This document shows, piece after piece, positions 17,166-26,189 of a stretch of DNA of 64,000 nucleotides; the stretch's first letter is position 1, and the number at the start of each line of letters is the position of its first letter. The DNA is from Microbacterium sp. LWH3-1.2 (GTDB lineage Bacteria > Actinomycetota > Actinomycetes > Actinomycetales > Microbacteriaceae), in contig NZ_JBEGIK010000001.1 of assembly GCF_040675855.1 (NCBI RefSeq), positions 186,001 to 250,000 on the forward strand. The letters run 5' to 3'. Both the position numbers and the translations under genes were made by a program. Below the pieces are notes generated by a model. It saw only the letters and a list, made by a program, of their open reading frames with translations. It did no database searches and was not told where the DNA came from.

Positions 17166-17551
17166 TGGAGGACGACGTGAAGATCGGCAAGGACCTGGTC
17201 GCCGCCGCGGCGACGCCGATGGTGCTCGGCATCCTCGCGGAGGGCGAGTCGTACGGCTACGCGATCCTGCAGCGCGTCGGCGAGCTGTCGGGCGGGGAGC
17301 TCGAATGGAGTGACGGCATGCTGTACCCGCTGCTGCACCGCCTCGAGCGGCTCGGGCACGTGGAGTCGTCGTGGGGCGCCTCCCCGAGCGGACGGCCCCG
17401 CAAGCACTACCGGCTCAGCTCCACGGGACGGGCGGCGTTCGCCGAACAGCGGCAGCAGTGGGCGGTCGTGAGCCGCGCGCTGCAGCGGGTGTGGGCGGAT
17501 CGCGACGGCGGCACGGACTTCGCGGGCATCCCGGCGCTCGGAGGTGCCTGA
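17165..17551 (+). CDS. PadR-family transcriptional regulator
   Basis: 128 residues from ATG 17165; an in-frame ATG at 17144 would place the start inside the operator. Winged helix with the PadR signature: MVLGILAEGESYGYAILQRV, EWSDGMLYPLLHRLERLGHV and SGRPRKHYRLSSTGR. PadR proteins repress an adjacent target and respond to small molecules or membrane stress. It is followed after one base by a membrane protein with a permease-prefix domain, a common pairing. Confidence 0.93.
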   Translation: MEDDVKIGKDLVAAAATPMVLGILAEGESYGYAILQRVGELSGGELEWSDGMLYPLLHRLERLGHVESSWGASPSGRPRKHYRLSSTGRAAFAEQRQQWAVVSRALQRVWADRDGGTDFAGIPALGGA

Positions 17552-17552
17552 C

Positions 17553-18932
17553 ATGACTGAAGACCTCGACCCTCGCATCGAGGACCAGATCTCGGCGTGG
17601 CGCGCGTACGTGTCACGCCCCGAGGCGATCGACGGCCGTGACGTCGACGAGCTCGAAGACCACCTGCGCGGCCAGATCGACCGACTCGAGGCCTCCGGCC
17701 TCGACCGTGACGAGGCCTTCCTGGTCGCGGTGAAGCGGCTCGGCGGCCTCGACGACCTGTCGCGCGAGTTTGCGCGCGAGCACTCCGAGCGGCTCTGGAA
17801 GCAGCTGATGTTCCAGGACGAGCCGCGCGCACCCCGCACCGGCGGTGGTGTGCTGCTCGCGGTCGGACTCGCAGTGGGTGCCGCCCTCGCGGTGAAGATC
17901 CCGGCCCTGTTCGGTGTGCAGTTCGCGGAGAACGGGGACTTCTACGGCCGCTGGTACGCACTGCTCGTGCTGCCCTTCCTCGCGACGTACTTCCTGGTGC
18001 GGCGGACGGCGACGCTCTCGACGATCGCGGTCGTGGCGGTGCCGTTCGTGGCGGCAGCCCTGGTGATGGCGGTCTACCCGTTCGCCCCGGGCGGCGCGAC
18101 GCTGATGCTCGCGGCGACGCACGTCGTCGTGGTGCTGTGGCTCGTCACCGGCATCGCCTATGTCAACGGCCGGGTCAGATCGAGCCGCGCCCGCATGGAC
18201 TTCATCCGCTTCACCGGCGAGTGGGTCGTCTACCTCGCGCTCATCGCGCTCGGCGGTGGCGTGCTCATCGCGCTCACGATGGGCGTCTTCGCCGCCATCG
18301 ACCTCGACGCCGGCTGGTTCGTGGAAGAGGTCATGGTGCCGTGCGGTCTGGCGGGCGCGATCCTCGTCGCCGCATGGCTCGTGGAGGCGAAGCAGAGCGT
18401 CATCGAGAACATCGCCCCGGTGCTCACGAAGCTCTTCACGCCGCTGTTCACCGTGCTGCTGCTCGCGTTCATCGCCGCGGGCTTCATCCAGGGGAACCTG
18501 ATCGACGACAGCGCGACCGAGGTGTTCGGCCAGCGCGACCTGCTCATCCTCTTCGACATCGTGCTCATCGTGGTGGTGGGCCTGCTGCTCTACGCGCTCT
18601 CTGCCCGCGATCCGCTGGCGCCGCCCTCGTGGTTCGACCGGATGCAGCTGGTCATGGTCGTCGCGGCGCTCGTGGTCGACATCATGGTGCTCGTCGCCAT
18701 GATCGGGCGCATCGCCGAGTGGGGCGCGAGCCCGAACAAGCTGGCCTCACTCGGGCTCAACGTCATCCTGCTCGCCAATCTCGCCGGCGCCGCCTGGCTG
18801 CAGCTGCGCTTCTCGATGCACCGGGCTCCGTACGAGCGTCTCGAGCGCTGGCAGACGGGCTTCCTGCCCGTGTACCTCGCGTGGGCGGCGATCGTGGTGG
18901 TCGCCTTCCCGCCGCTCTTCGCCTTCGTATAG
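17553..18932 (+). CDS. Permease-prefix-domain membrane protein paired with PadR
   Basis: 459 residues from ATG 17553 with GGAGG at 17540-17544 (spacing 8). The first 90 residues are soluble (DELEDHLRGQIDRLEASG, AVKRLGGLDDLSREFA), matching the permease-prefix domain often seen with PadR regulators. About ten hydrophobic segments follow. Transport function is not established; the family often senses or responds to envelope-active compounds. Confidence 0.82.
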   Translation: MTEDLDPRIEDQISAWRAYVSRPEAIDGRDVDELEDHLRGQIDRLEASGLDRDEAFLVAVKRLGGLDDLSREFAREHSERLWKQLMFQDEPRAPRTGGGVLLAVGLAVGAALAVKIPALFGVQFAENGDFYGRWYALLVLPFLATYFLVRRTATLSTIAVVAVPFVAAALVMAVYPFAPGGATLMLAATHVVVVLWLVTGIAYVNGRVRSSRARMDFIRFTGEWVVYLALIALGGGVLIALTMGVFAAIDLDAGWFVEEVMVPCGLAGAILVAAWLVEAKQSVIENIAPVLTKLFTPLFTVLLLAFIAAGFIQGNLIDDSATEVFGQRDLLILFDIVLIVVVGLLLYALSARDPLAPPSWFDRMQLVMVVAALVVDIMVLVAMIGRIAEWGASPNKLASLGLNVILLANLAGAAWLQLRFSMHRAPYERLERWQTGFLPVYLAWAAIVVVAFPPLFAFV

Positions 18933-18934
18933 AC

Positions 18935-18960
18935 ACGGATGCCGCGCCCGCAGCATCCGT
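18935..18960. terminator. ACGGATGC/GCATCCGT hairpin between convergent genes
   Basis: An 8-bp perfect stem with a 10-nt loop starts three bases after the membrane-protein stop and lies 20 bp from the end of the opposing gene. Its arms use an octamer that recurs across the window. Confidence 0.6.
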
Positions 18961-18979
18961 CCCGTTCCCGTGCGCGCGA

Positions 18980-20272
18980 TCAGGGCACCACGTCGACGAC
19001 GTCGCAGCCGAAGAAGCTCAGCCCGTCCGTGGTCGTGCCGCGCACGCACAGCTCGGTCGTCGTCTTGCGCACCGGGATCCCGCGGCCCGCGGCGTGCAGC
19101 ATCGCGTCGCGGTCGCCGTCGGCTGCCACCACGTCCTCGAGATGCACCTTGCCATGCCGTTCCGGTACACCCGTCGCCGAGGCGACGAGCGGCGCGCGGT
19201 CGCCGATGCGGACACTGTCCGCATCGATCGTGGCCGCGTCGAACGCGAGCGGCAGCCCGAACTCGCCCGCCACCGTGGTCAGCACGGCCATCGGGATGGC
19301 GGCCTCGTTCACGGTGACCGGATTGCGAGTGGAGCCCGGTTTGATGTCGAGCTTCACCGGTACGGCGCAGTCGATCGAGAACTCCGTCGCCTTCTGGTCG
19401 TTGGCGGGATCGGGGTCCGCGACCTTGGCGAGCACCGGCGCCACGGCGGCGGCGATCGCCACGGTGTGCAGACCCGGCTCGGTGCAGGTGATCGCGTACG
19501 AGCCGGTGTGGCCGCGCGGCGCGCCCACCGCGAGCGCGTCGGCATCCCACGTCGCCGTGACCGGAGTCACGACGACGCCCGGTTCAGCGGTCACCGTTTC
19601 TCCGACGATGGCGTCGACAGGGCCGTCGGGACCGAGGTTCGCCACCTCCGCCGTGACCTCGAAGGCGGTGGTCGCGCCGACGACGCTGAACCCGACTCCC
19701 TCCGCGCCGATCTCCGTGACGCCCAGGTCGGCCTCGACGCACTGGGCGTCATCCGGGTGAGCCAGGCAGTACTCGCGCACGGCAGGGGCCAGATCGACCT
19801 CCGCCAGCGTCGTTCCGGCCCGGACGTCGTGCACGACCATGGTCTCGGCATCCGCGTCGAACGGGACCGTCAGCAGGCCCGCCCCCGGACGAACCACGCG
19901 ACGCTCTCCTCCGGTCTCGGTCTCCTCGAAGACCCAGCGGGGATCCCAGGCGTGGATGGCGTCGAGCACGTCGCCCGCGTGGCCTTCGAGGCGCAGCTCG
20001 AGCAGCGCGGGATCGCCGAGATGCGTGCGCGACCGCTGCATGCCCACGACCACCGAGGTGGGCGTCGCCGTCGTCGGGCCGAAGTCGGCCTCGACGACGA
20101 ACGAGCGTGCCGTGTCGTCGTAGTCGTACTCGGGGATCGGAGCCGCCGCAGGGTCGGTGTCGCTGAACGGCTCGGCGTACCCGCTGACGGCCCCCGCGGT
20201 GATGGTCAGAGCCGTCGCCGCGGCCACAGCGCCGGCCAGCAGGGCCGCGCGCCGCTTCGTCGTGATGTTCAT
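18980..20272 (-). CDS. Secreted protein with a C-terminal LDIKPGS-type domain
   Basis: 430 residues from ATG 20272 with GAGGAG upstream. A signal peptide with a KRR n-region and a long Ala-rich core ends near GYA at about residue 32. The C-terminal third holds VKLDIKPGSTRNPVTVNEA and FDAATIDADSVRIG, a module seen repeatedly in secreted bacterial proteins after peptidase or other extracellular domains. The N-terminal two thirds were not recognised. It follows the M64 peptidase gene by ten bases, so they are likely co-expressed and co-secreted. Confidence 0.82.
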   Translation of the reverse strand: MNITTKRRAALLAGAVAAATALTITAGAVSGYAEPFSDTDPAAAPIPEYDYDDTARSFVVEADFGPTTATPTSVVVGMQRSRTHLGDPALLELRLEGHAGDVLDAIHAWDPRWVFEETETGGERRVVRPGAGLLTVPFDADAETMVVHDVRAGTTLAEVDLAPAVREYCLAHPDDAQCVEADLGVTEIGAEGVGFSVVGATTAFEVTAEVANLGPDGPVDAIVGETVTAEPGVVVTPVTATWDADALAVGAPRGHTGSYAITCTEPGLHTVAIAAAVAPVLAKVADPDPANDQKATEFSIDCAVPVKLDIKPGSTRNPVTVNEAAIPMAVLTTVAGEFGLPLAFDAATIDADSVRIGDRAPLVASATGVPERHGKVHLEDVVAADGDRDAMLHAAGRGIPVRKTTTELCVRGTTTDGLSFFGCDVVDVVP

Positions 20273-20282
20273 CGTCGTCTCC

Positions 20283-21896
20283 TCAGCAGCTGCCGTCGAG
20301 GCACTCGGTCAGGAACCAGTCGATCCGCCGGACATCGCCGGCTCTGGGTGGTCGTCTGTCGCTGTTCATGAGGTCGTCGGGTGTCGGCTCGGACACCCAC
20401 CACGTCCCGCCGCCGGTCTCCGCGATCGAGCGGCAGTCGGCGGCCGTGCGCCCGAGGTTCGGCGCATCGGCCTGGCACTCGGCCTGCGTGTCGAACATCG
20501 TCGGGTTCGGGGTGTTCTCCCAGTAGCCGCCGTCGCAGCAGTATTCATCGGGCAGCCCGAACGGCGAGTGTCCCGTCTCGTGCAGCACCGTCCCGAGCGA
20601 TGTCGGCTCGCTGGTGAACATGCCGTTCGAGGCGCAGTCGCGGAACGTGTTGGCGTGCAGCACCGCGCCGGTATCGGCCCACGAGTAGTCCGTCGCCCAG
20701 TTCGCCGGGCCCTGCGGCTGGCACCTCGTGGCATTCGGGTCTGCGGGAGTCGGCGCGGCCACCTCGGAGTCGCCCGTGCCGGTCGCCAGCCAGAAGTTGA
20801 ATCCCTGCTGACGAGCGAGGAAGAAGCCCTCGCCGAAGTGAGCCCCCTGGATCGTGGTGCTCACGGCCGCCTGGAACGCCGCATCCGTCGCACCGGTGTA
20901 GTCGTCGCCGTCCGCGATCAGCACGACGTCCACCCGGTTCGCACGCCCTCCGGTGAGCAGCACGGGAACCGCGGAGCCCTGCTCGGGCGGGCCGACCCGC
21001 GTGCGTCGCCAGCCGGTGAAGCTCTCTTCGCCGTTGGTCGCGACTTTGCACGAGTAGACCAGATCACCCGCGTTTACGTCGGGCACCGTGAAGGTGGTGG
21101 AGGATGCGGTCGTGGCGACCTGATCGGGTCCGGCCTTGTCGTTCACCCAGATCTCCAGCTGATCCACCACGACTGCGCGGTTGACCAGGGGTGGCCCGGA
21201 TCCGGTGGACGTGTCCTGGATGGTGTCGCCGACATTGAGGGCGGGATCGAGCGCCTCGGCCGTGATCGTGACCGTGTCGCCCGGTTGCGGCCACAGCGGC
21301 GAGTGCGTGCACCGCACGAGGGCATCGGAGGCCGTCTGCGGCGGGGCGTCGACATCCGCCTCGATGCGGAAGCGAACGAACACACTCTCGCCGCCACCGC
21401 CCGTGGTCGTCAGCTGCGAGTCGCACTGCCCGCTCACGTCGCCGGTCACGGTGCAGCCGCCGACCGAGAGATCCACCGTGAGATGGAGGTCGTCGCCAGG
21501 CCCCGCGGTGAGGTCGCAGACGTCGTCGTCGAAGTTCAGGAAGCCGTCGGAATCCGAGATCTTGACGACGACGGGCACGGATGTCGTCACGTCGGCGTCG
21601 ACCACGTGCTCGGCGATCCAGTTGGGCGAGATCTCGTCCTCGTCCTCGATCTCTCCGAAGCTCGTGTCGACGCCGTCGATCGTCACGCGGGAGTAGAAGT
21701 CGGAGCCGTCGAACGTGTCGGTGCATCCGCGCTCCTCGACACGCTCGATGACGACGCGCACATTGGTCAGAGTCTCTCCGCTCGCCGCGGTGGGTGTGAG
21801 AACCGCGAACGTGGATCCCGCGAGTAAGGCGACGGCGGCGATCGCGATCCGGCTCTGGCGATGGCGGTTCCTCGACCGCGCTGGTGTGGGTTGCAT
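20283..21896 (-). CDS. Secreted M64-type (IgA-peptidase-like) zinc metallopeptidase
   Basis: 537 residues from ATG 21896, GAGGAG upstream. Signal peptide ending near ASGE at about residue 40. A beta-rich N-terminal region precedes the catalytic domain, which has VDVVLIADGDDYT and the zinc motif HETGHSPFGLPDEY (HExxHxxxGLxDEY), the hallmark of family M64. Several Cys pairs suit an extracellular protein. M64 peptidases include IgA-cleaving enzymes of gut bacteria; the substrate here is unknown. Confidence 0.85.
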   Translation of the reverse strand: MQPTPARSRNRHRQSRIAIAAVALLAGSTFAVLTPTAASGETLTNVRVVIERVEERGCTDTFDGSDFYSRVTIDGVDTSFGEIEDEDEISPNWIAEHVVDADVTTSVPVVVKISDSDGFLNFDDDVCDLTAGPGDDLHLTVDLSVGGCTVTGDVSGQCDSQLTTTGGGGESVFVRFRIEADVDAPPQTASDALVRCTHSPLWPQPGDTVTITAEALDPALNVGDTIQDTSTGSGPPLVNRAVVVDQLEIWVNDKAGPDQVATTASSTTFTVPDVNAGDLVYSCKVATNGEESFTGWRRTRVGPPEQGSAVPVLLTGGRANRVDVVLIADGDDYTGATDAAFQAAVSTTIQGAHFGEGFFLARQQGFNFWLATGTGDSEVAAPTPADPNATRCQPQGPANWATDYSWADTGAVLHANTFRDCASNGMFTSEPTSLGTVLHETGHSPFGLPDEYCCDGGYWENTPNPTMFDTQAECQADAPNLGRTAADCRSIAETGGGTWWVSEPTPDDLMNSDRRPPRAGDVRRIDWFLTECLDGSC

Positions 21897-22048
21897 CGAA
21901 GGCTCCTCTGATCGTCGACGTGAGGGTGCTCGTCCGAAGAGGCCGCCGGGCTCGGCGGTGATACATGTCAGGTCACGAAGACGAGCGTCGCCGTGAGCGA
22001 GGCGGCGTGGAGCGAGTGCACGTCCGCAGCCCGGCCTACGCTCATCTC

Positions 22049-23134
22049 ATGCGCGAGACGCGAGAGGTTCGTCGCTGGGTGCTCCACGTCGACCTCGACC
22101 AGTTCATCGCCGCCGTCGAGATCCTGCGCAACCCCGTGCTCGCAGGCAAGCCGGTCGTCGTGGGCGGCCGGGGCGATCCCACCGAGCGCGCTGTCGTCTC
22201 GACGGCGTCGTACGAGGCACGCGAGTTCGGAGTCGGGTCGGGGATGCCGCTGCGCATCGCCGCGCGGAAGATCCCGGATGCCGTCATCCTGCCGGTCGAC
22301 GCGCCGCTGTACCTCGCCGCGTCGGAGCAGGTCATGGCGACGCTACGGTCCCAGCCGGGAGCCGTGGTGCAGGTGCTCGGTTGGGACGAGGCGTTCGTCG
22401 GTGTCGAGACCGACGACCCCGAAGGCTATGCCCGAAGGCTGCAGCAGGACGTGCTCGACCGCACCCGGTTGCACTGCAGTGTCGGCATCGGCGACAACCT
22501 GGTCCGTGCCAAGAACGCCACCGACTTCGGCAAGCCGCGCGGCACCTTCCACCTCACCGCCGACAACTGGCTCGATGTGATGGGCCACCGCCCGACGATC
22601 GCCCTGTGGGGCGTCGGATCGAAGATCTCGAAGCGGCTGGCGCTGCTGGGGATCGAGACGGTGGCGCAGCTCGCCGTCGCCGACCCGGATGCCCTGACCG
22701 CCGAGTTCGGCCCCAAGATGGGCCTGTGGTACCGCCAGCTCGGTCGCGGCGACGGCTCGAACGTCGTCGACGACACCCCCTGGGTCGCTCGTGGCCACAG
22801 CAAGGAGACGACGTTCCAGGTCGACATCGTCGAGCCCGCCGAGATCGAGGAGGCCACCCGCAGACTGCTGGGCGAGGTGCTCGACGAGGTCGCCGCCGAC
22901 GACCGGCCGGTCGTCGGACTCGGGCTGAAGGTGCGCTACGCGCCATTCCTCACCAAGACGTTCACGAAGAAGATCCCGTCGACCTCCGACCGCGAGGTCG
23001 TGCTCGCCCGCACGATGGAGCTCGTCGCCAAGATCGAGCCCGGTCGGCCGATCCGCCTCCTCGGCGTGCGCGCCGAGATGGCGATGCCCGACGACGTCCG
23101 CGAGGGCCACACGCCGACCCGCAGCGGCTGGTGA
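22049..23134 (+). CDS. dinB: DNA polymerase IV (Y-family translesion polymerase)
   Basis: 361 residues from ATG 22049; upstream extension lacks homology, and TACGCT seven bases before the ATG fits a leaderless start. Catalytic Asp in VLHVDLDQF (residue 15), GWDEAFVGVE for the second metal site, SVGIGDNLVRAKNATDFGKPRG in the palm, and the helix-hairpin-helix LWGVGSKISKRL with the little-finger domain after it. Lacks a C-terminal beta-clamp motif that could be identified by eye. Confidence 0.93.
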   Translation: MRETREVRRWVLHVDLDQFIAAVEILRNPVLAGKPVVVGGRGDPTERAVVSTASYEAREFGVGSGMPLRIAARKIPDAVILPVDAPLYLAASEQVMATLRSQPGAVVQVLGWDEAFVGVETDDPEGYARRLQQDVLDRTRLHCSVGIGDNLVRAKNATDFGKPRGTFHLTADNWLDVMGHRPTIALWGVGSKISKRLALLGIETVAQLAVADPDALTAEFGPKMGLWYRQLGRGDGSNVVDDTPWVARGHSKETTFQVDIVEPAEIEEATRRLLGEVLDEVAADDRPVVGLGLKVRYAPFLTKTFTKKIPSTSDREVVLARTMELVAKIEPGRPIRLLGVRAEMAMPDDVREGHTPTRSGW

Positions 23135-23152
23135 CGACGCGGCGGCCCCGGA

Positions 23153-24805
23153 TCAGCGGATGTCGGCGAGCGCGCGGTGCACCGATGCGACGGCGCTGGA
23201 TCCCTCGCCCACCGCTGCGGCGACGCGTTTCATCGAGCCGCGGCGCACGTCTCCCGCGGCGAAGATGCGGGGCACCGACGTCTCGAACGGCAGCGGCTCG
23301 CGGCCCATCCCCTGCCAGCGCTCCAGCGACTGCACCGACACGTCCGTGCCGGTGCGGAGGAACCCGTCGGCGTCGCGATCGAGCTCCGCGAGCCACGATG
23401 TCGCGGGCTCCGCGCCGATGAAGCAGAAGAGCCCGCGCGCCGTGACGTCGCCGATCGAGTCGATGCGGACGCTCTCCAGCGCCGACCTGCCACCGAGCGC
23501 CGTGACGCGGGACCGGGTGTGCACGTCGATCCGCGGGTCTTCGAGCAGCCGGTCCACGAGATACGACGACATGCGGCTGCCGAGGTCGGAGCCGCGGACC
23601 ACGAGGTGCACGGGGCATCCGTTCGCGGCGAGGTACAGCGACGCCTGCCCGGCGGAATTGGCCCCGCCGACGACGACCACCGGCGACTCGAAGACCTGTC
23701 GCAGCTCGAGCGGAGTCGCGGCATAGTAGATCCCCGCACCCTCGAACTCGTTCCAGCGGTCGAGGTCGAGCGTGCGGTACGCCGCTCCCGAGGTGACGAT
23801 CGCCGTGCGGGCGCGGATGACGCGTCCGTCGGTGAGCGTGACGTCGAGGTCGTTCCCCGCGGGGCGGAGGTCTGCGGCCTCACAGGGTGCGTAGACGCGC
23901 ACCCCGAACTTGAGGGCCTGGAGCGACGCCTGGCCGATGAGGTCACCGCCGCTGACACCGAACGGGAAGCCCAGGAAGTTCTCGATCCGCGACGTCGCCG
24001 CCGCCTGCCCGCCGGGGGCCACAGCATCCAGCAGCACGGTGCTCAGACCCTCGGAGGCGCCGTAGATGGCGGCTGCGAGCCCTGCAGGGCCGCCGCCCAC
24101 GACGACGAGGTCGACCACCTCGTCGGCGCGGCCCTGGTAGCTGAGCCCGAGCCGCTCGGCGACCATGCCGGGCGTCGCCCGCTTCATGGCCTCGCCCTGG
24201 ATGAAGGCGACCGGCAGGTCGTCGAGACCGATTCCGTGCTCGCCGAGCGTCCAGAGGTCGCCCGGGGCGAGCTCGATCGCCGTGTGCACGAGATCGACCC
24301 GCTCCGCGAAGCGGCGCAGCGCCAGGAATTCGCGCGACGAGCGGGGTCCGACGAGCTTGAGGGTCAGCGCGGCGGGTCCGGTGCGGAGGATCTCGCGCCG
24401 CGCCCACAGCGCGTGCAGGATGATGTCGCACAGCTCGTCATCTTCCGCCATCAGCACGCGCAGCCGCGAACGACTGACACGCAGCATCCGTCCCGCTTTC
24501 GTCGCCCGTGCCGACAGGAACGCCCCCTGCCCGTTGAGGAGCCCGAGCTCGCCGACGAAGCTGCGCGGCCCCATCGTGCCGACGTGGGTCTCGCCCACCC
24601 AGCCGAACGCGACGCGGACGATCTCGATCTCGCCGCTGTCGACCAGGATGAGGTCGTAGTCGAGGTCGCCGGCCTGGAACAGATACTCGCCCTGCGCGAC
24701 GTCGTGCGGCTCACCGAACGACAGCAGGCGCTCCCACTGGGCGTCGGTGAGTGCGGGCTTCATCATTCGCTCGAACTCGCGCTGCTTCATCTTCGCGGTG
24801 CCCAT
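23153..24805 (-). CDS. Cyclic-nucleotide-binding domain fused to a thioredoxin-reductase-like FAD oxidoreductase
   Basis: 550 residues from ATG 24805 (AAGGGACG upstream). Residues 1-130 form a cyclic nucleotide-binding beta-roll (EYLFQAGDLDYDLILVDSGE, GPRSFVGELGLLNGQGAFLSA). Residues 230-550 are a two-dinucleotide oxidoreductase: VVVGGGPAGLAAA for FAD, VVVVGGANSAGQAS for NAD(P)H and IFAAGDVRRGS for FAD. Where thioredoxin reductases have CATCDG, this protein has YYAATPLE, so no redox disulfide is present. Next to a UBP zinc-finger gene 14 bases upstream, a pairing I recall from other actinobacteria. Confidence 0.9.
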   Translation of the reverse strand: MGTAKMKQREFERMMKPALTDAQWERLLSFGEPHDVAQGEYLFQAGDLDYDLILVDSGEIEIVRVAFGWVGETHVGTMGPRSFVGELGLLNGQGAFLSARATKAGRMLRVSRSRLRVLMAEDDELCDIILHALWARREILRTGPAALTLKLVGPRSSREFLALRRFAERVDLVHTAIELAPGDLWTLGEHGIGLDDLPVAFIQGEAMKRATPGMVAERLGLSYQGRADEVVDLVVVGGGPAGLAAAIYGASEGLSTVLLDAVAPGGQAAATSRIENFLGFPFGVSGGDLIGQASLQALKFGVRVYAPCEAADLRPAGNDLDVTLTDGRVIRARTAIVTSGAAYRTLDLDRWNEFEGAGIYYAATPLELRQVFESPVVVVGGANSAGQASLYLAANGCPVHLVVRGSDLGSRMSSYLVDRLLEDPRIDVHTRSRVTALGGRSALESVRIDSIGDVTARGLFCFIGAEPATSWLAELDRDADGFLRTGTDVSVQSLERWQGMGREPLPFETSVPRIFAAGDVRRGSMKRVAAAVGEGSSAVASVHRALADIR

Positions 24806-24819
24806 CGCACGTCCCTTTC

Positions 24820-25167
24820 TCAGCGGTGGATCAGTTCGCGCCAGTCGGCCGGAACCCGGCCCTCCGGCCCCGGCGACGGCTGCGTGTCGGGACGCGATTC
24901 GGGCGGCGAGAGCCGGGGTCCGTCGACGTAGCCCTCGGCGACGTAGTCCCAGAACCAGTCCTCGCCCGGCTCGAAGCTGCGGACGTACCGGTGGCCCGTC
25001 GCCCGGAAATGCGCGGTCGCGTGCTGTGCGGGCGAGGTGTCGCAGCACCGCACATCCCCGCACACCGCGCACCGCCGCAGATGCACCCACCACCCGCCGG
25101 CGGCGTCGCAGTCGGCGCAGCCTTCGCCAGAGGGCGGCACGGTGGTGTCGATCTCACTCAGGCTCAT
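24820..25167 (-). CDS. UBP-type zinc-finger domain protein
   Basis: 115 residues from ATG 25167. Cys/His pattern CADC, RRCAVCGDVRCCD, QHATAHFRATGH matches the bacterial UBP zinc finger, followed by EPGEDWFWDYV and a Pro-rich tail. In eukaryotes this fold binds the free C-terminus of ubiquitin; the bacterial ligand is unknown. Separated by 14 bp from the FAD oxidoreductase gene and probably in one operon with it. Confidence 0.88.
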   Translation of the reverse strand: MSLSEIDTTVPPSGEGCADCDAAGGWWVHLRRCAVCGDVRCCDTSPAQHATAHFRATGHRYVRSFEPGEDWFWDYVAEGYVDGPRLSPPESRPDTQPSPGPEGRVPADWRELIHR

Positions 25168-25249
25168 GCACCTGCCTCTCATCGCACGCGTTCCGTCGGT
25201 GCGATGCTAACGCGCCCGGGCGGAAGCGGGGCCGTTAGAGTGAACGGCG

Positions 25250-26011
25250 ATGATCGAGGTCGCCGACGGCGTGCTCGTCGCCACCAGCCGCGTGATGTCG
25301 ACGACGTCGACCGTCCTGTGCCGCGATGGCGAGGCCCTGCTCATCGATCCGGCGTGGATGCCTGACGAGCTGGATGCCCTCGCCGACGAACTGGACGCGC
25401 GCGGGCTCCGCGTCGTCGGCGGCTTCGCCACGCACGCCCACCACGACCATCTGCTGTGGCACCCGCGCTTCGGCCCCGCCCCGCGCTGGGCGTCGCCCGC
25501 GACGGCGGCGCTGGCACGAGATGAGCGCGCGGCCCTCGTCTCGGCGCTCGGCGTCGACTTTCCGGGCGAGCTGGTGCAGTTGATGGGGCGCGTGGAGGGA
25601 ACGGATGCTGCGATCCCGCCCGCGTCGATTCCTCGGGGATTCGCACCCGAGCTGGTGGTGCACGACGGCCATGCTCCGGGTCACACCGCCGTGTGGCTGC
25701 CGGAGCAGGGGGTGCTCGTCGCGGGCGACATGCTGAGCGACCTCGAGTTGCCCCTGCCGTTCGCTCCCGACGACCTGCCGTCGTATCTCGTGGCGCTCGA
25801 TCTTCTCGCGCCGTTCGCCCGCCGGGCGGAGCTCGTGATCCCCGGCCACGGCACGCCCGGGTTCGATGCCGTGGCCCGCGTGGACGCCGATCGCCGGTAC
25901 CTCGACGACGTCGTCGCCGGGCGCGTGCCGACCGACCGGCGTCTCACGAACCCGGGGATGCCGGAGGAGTACGAGCGCCTCGCAGCCATGGTCGCGGAAC
26001 TCGGCTCCTGA
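25250..26011 (+). CDS. Metallo-beta-lactamase-fold hydrolase
   Basis: 253 residues from ATG 25250. The zinc-binding HAHHDH sits near residue 62, with a further His in HDGHAPGHTAVW, Asp in VAGDMLSDLE and His in IPGHGTPG, so the metal site is complete. Divergent from the UBP gene. Substrate unknown; the family includes glyoxalase II and lactonases. Confidence 0.88.
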   Translation: MIEVADGVLVATSRVMSTTSTVLCRDGEALLIDPAWMPDELDALADELDARGLRVVGGFATHAHHDHLLWHPRFGPAPRWASPATAALARDERAALVSALGVDFPGELVQLMGRVEGTDAAIPPASIPRGFAPELVVHDGHAPGHTAVWLPEQGVLVAGDMLSDLELPLPFAPDDLPSYLVALDLLAPFARRAELVIPGHGTPGFDAVARVDADRRYLDDVVAGRVPTDRRLTNPGMPEEYERLAAMVAELGS

Positions 26012-26189
26012 GACGTCGAGTCTCCGCGACGCTGCGAGGGCGCAGCATCCGCCTCCTTAAGGGGTTTCGGCAGTCGTTCCTTATCGACGGGTGGGTGCAT
26101 CGGTCATAGGATCCCGCCAGGAATGGCGCAACAGGGGGATTCGTGCGCCCGAGTCGATTCTCCCGCGCCCGGAACCTGGGGAGGGTCCG

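Noticed and set aside
18137..20371. 744-residue plus-strand ORF
   Set aside because: Low-complexity Arg/His/Gly reading that crosses the membrane-protein gene and runs antisense to two secreted-protein genes with signal peptides and motifs.
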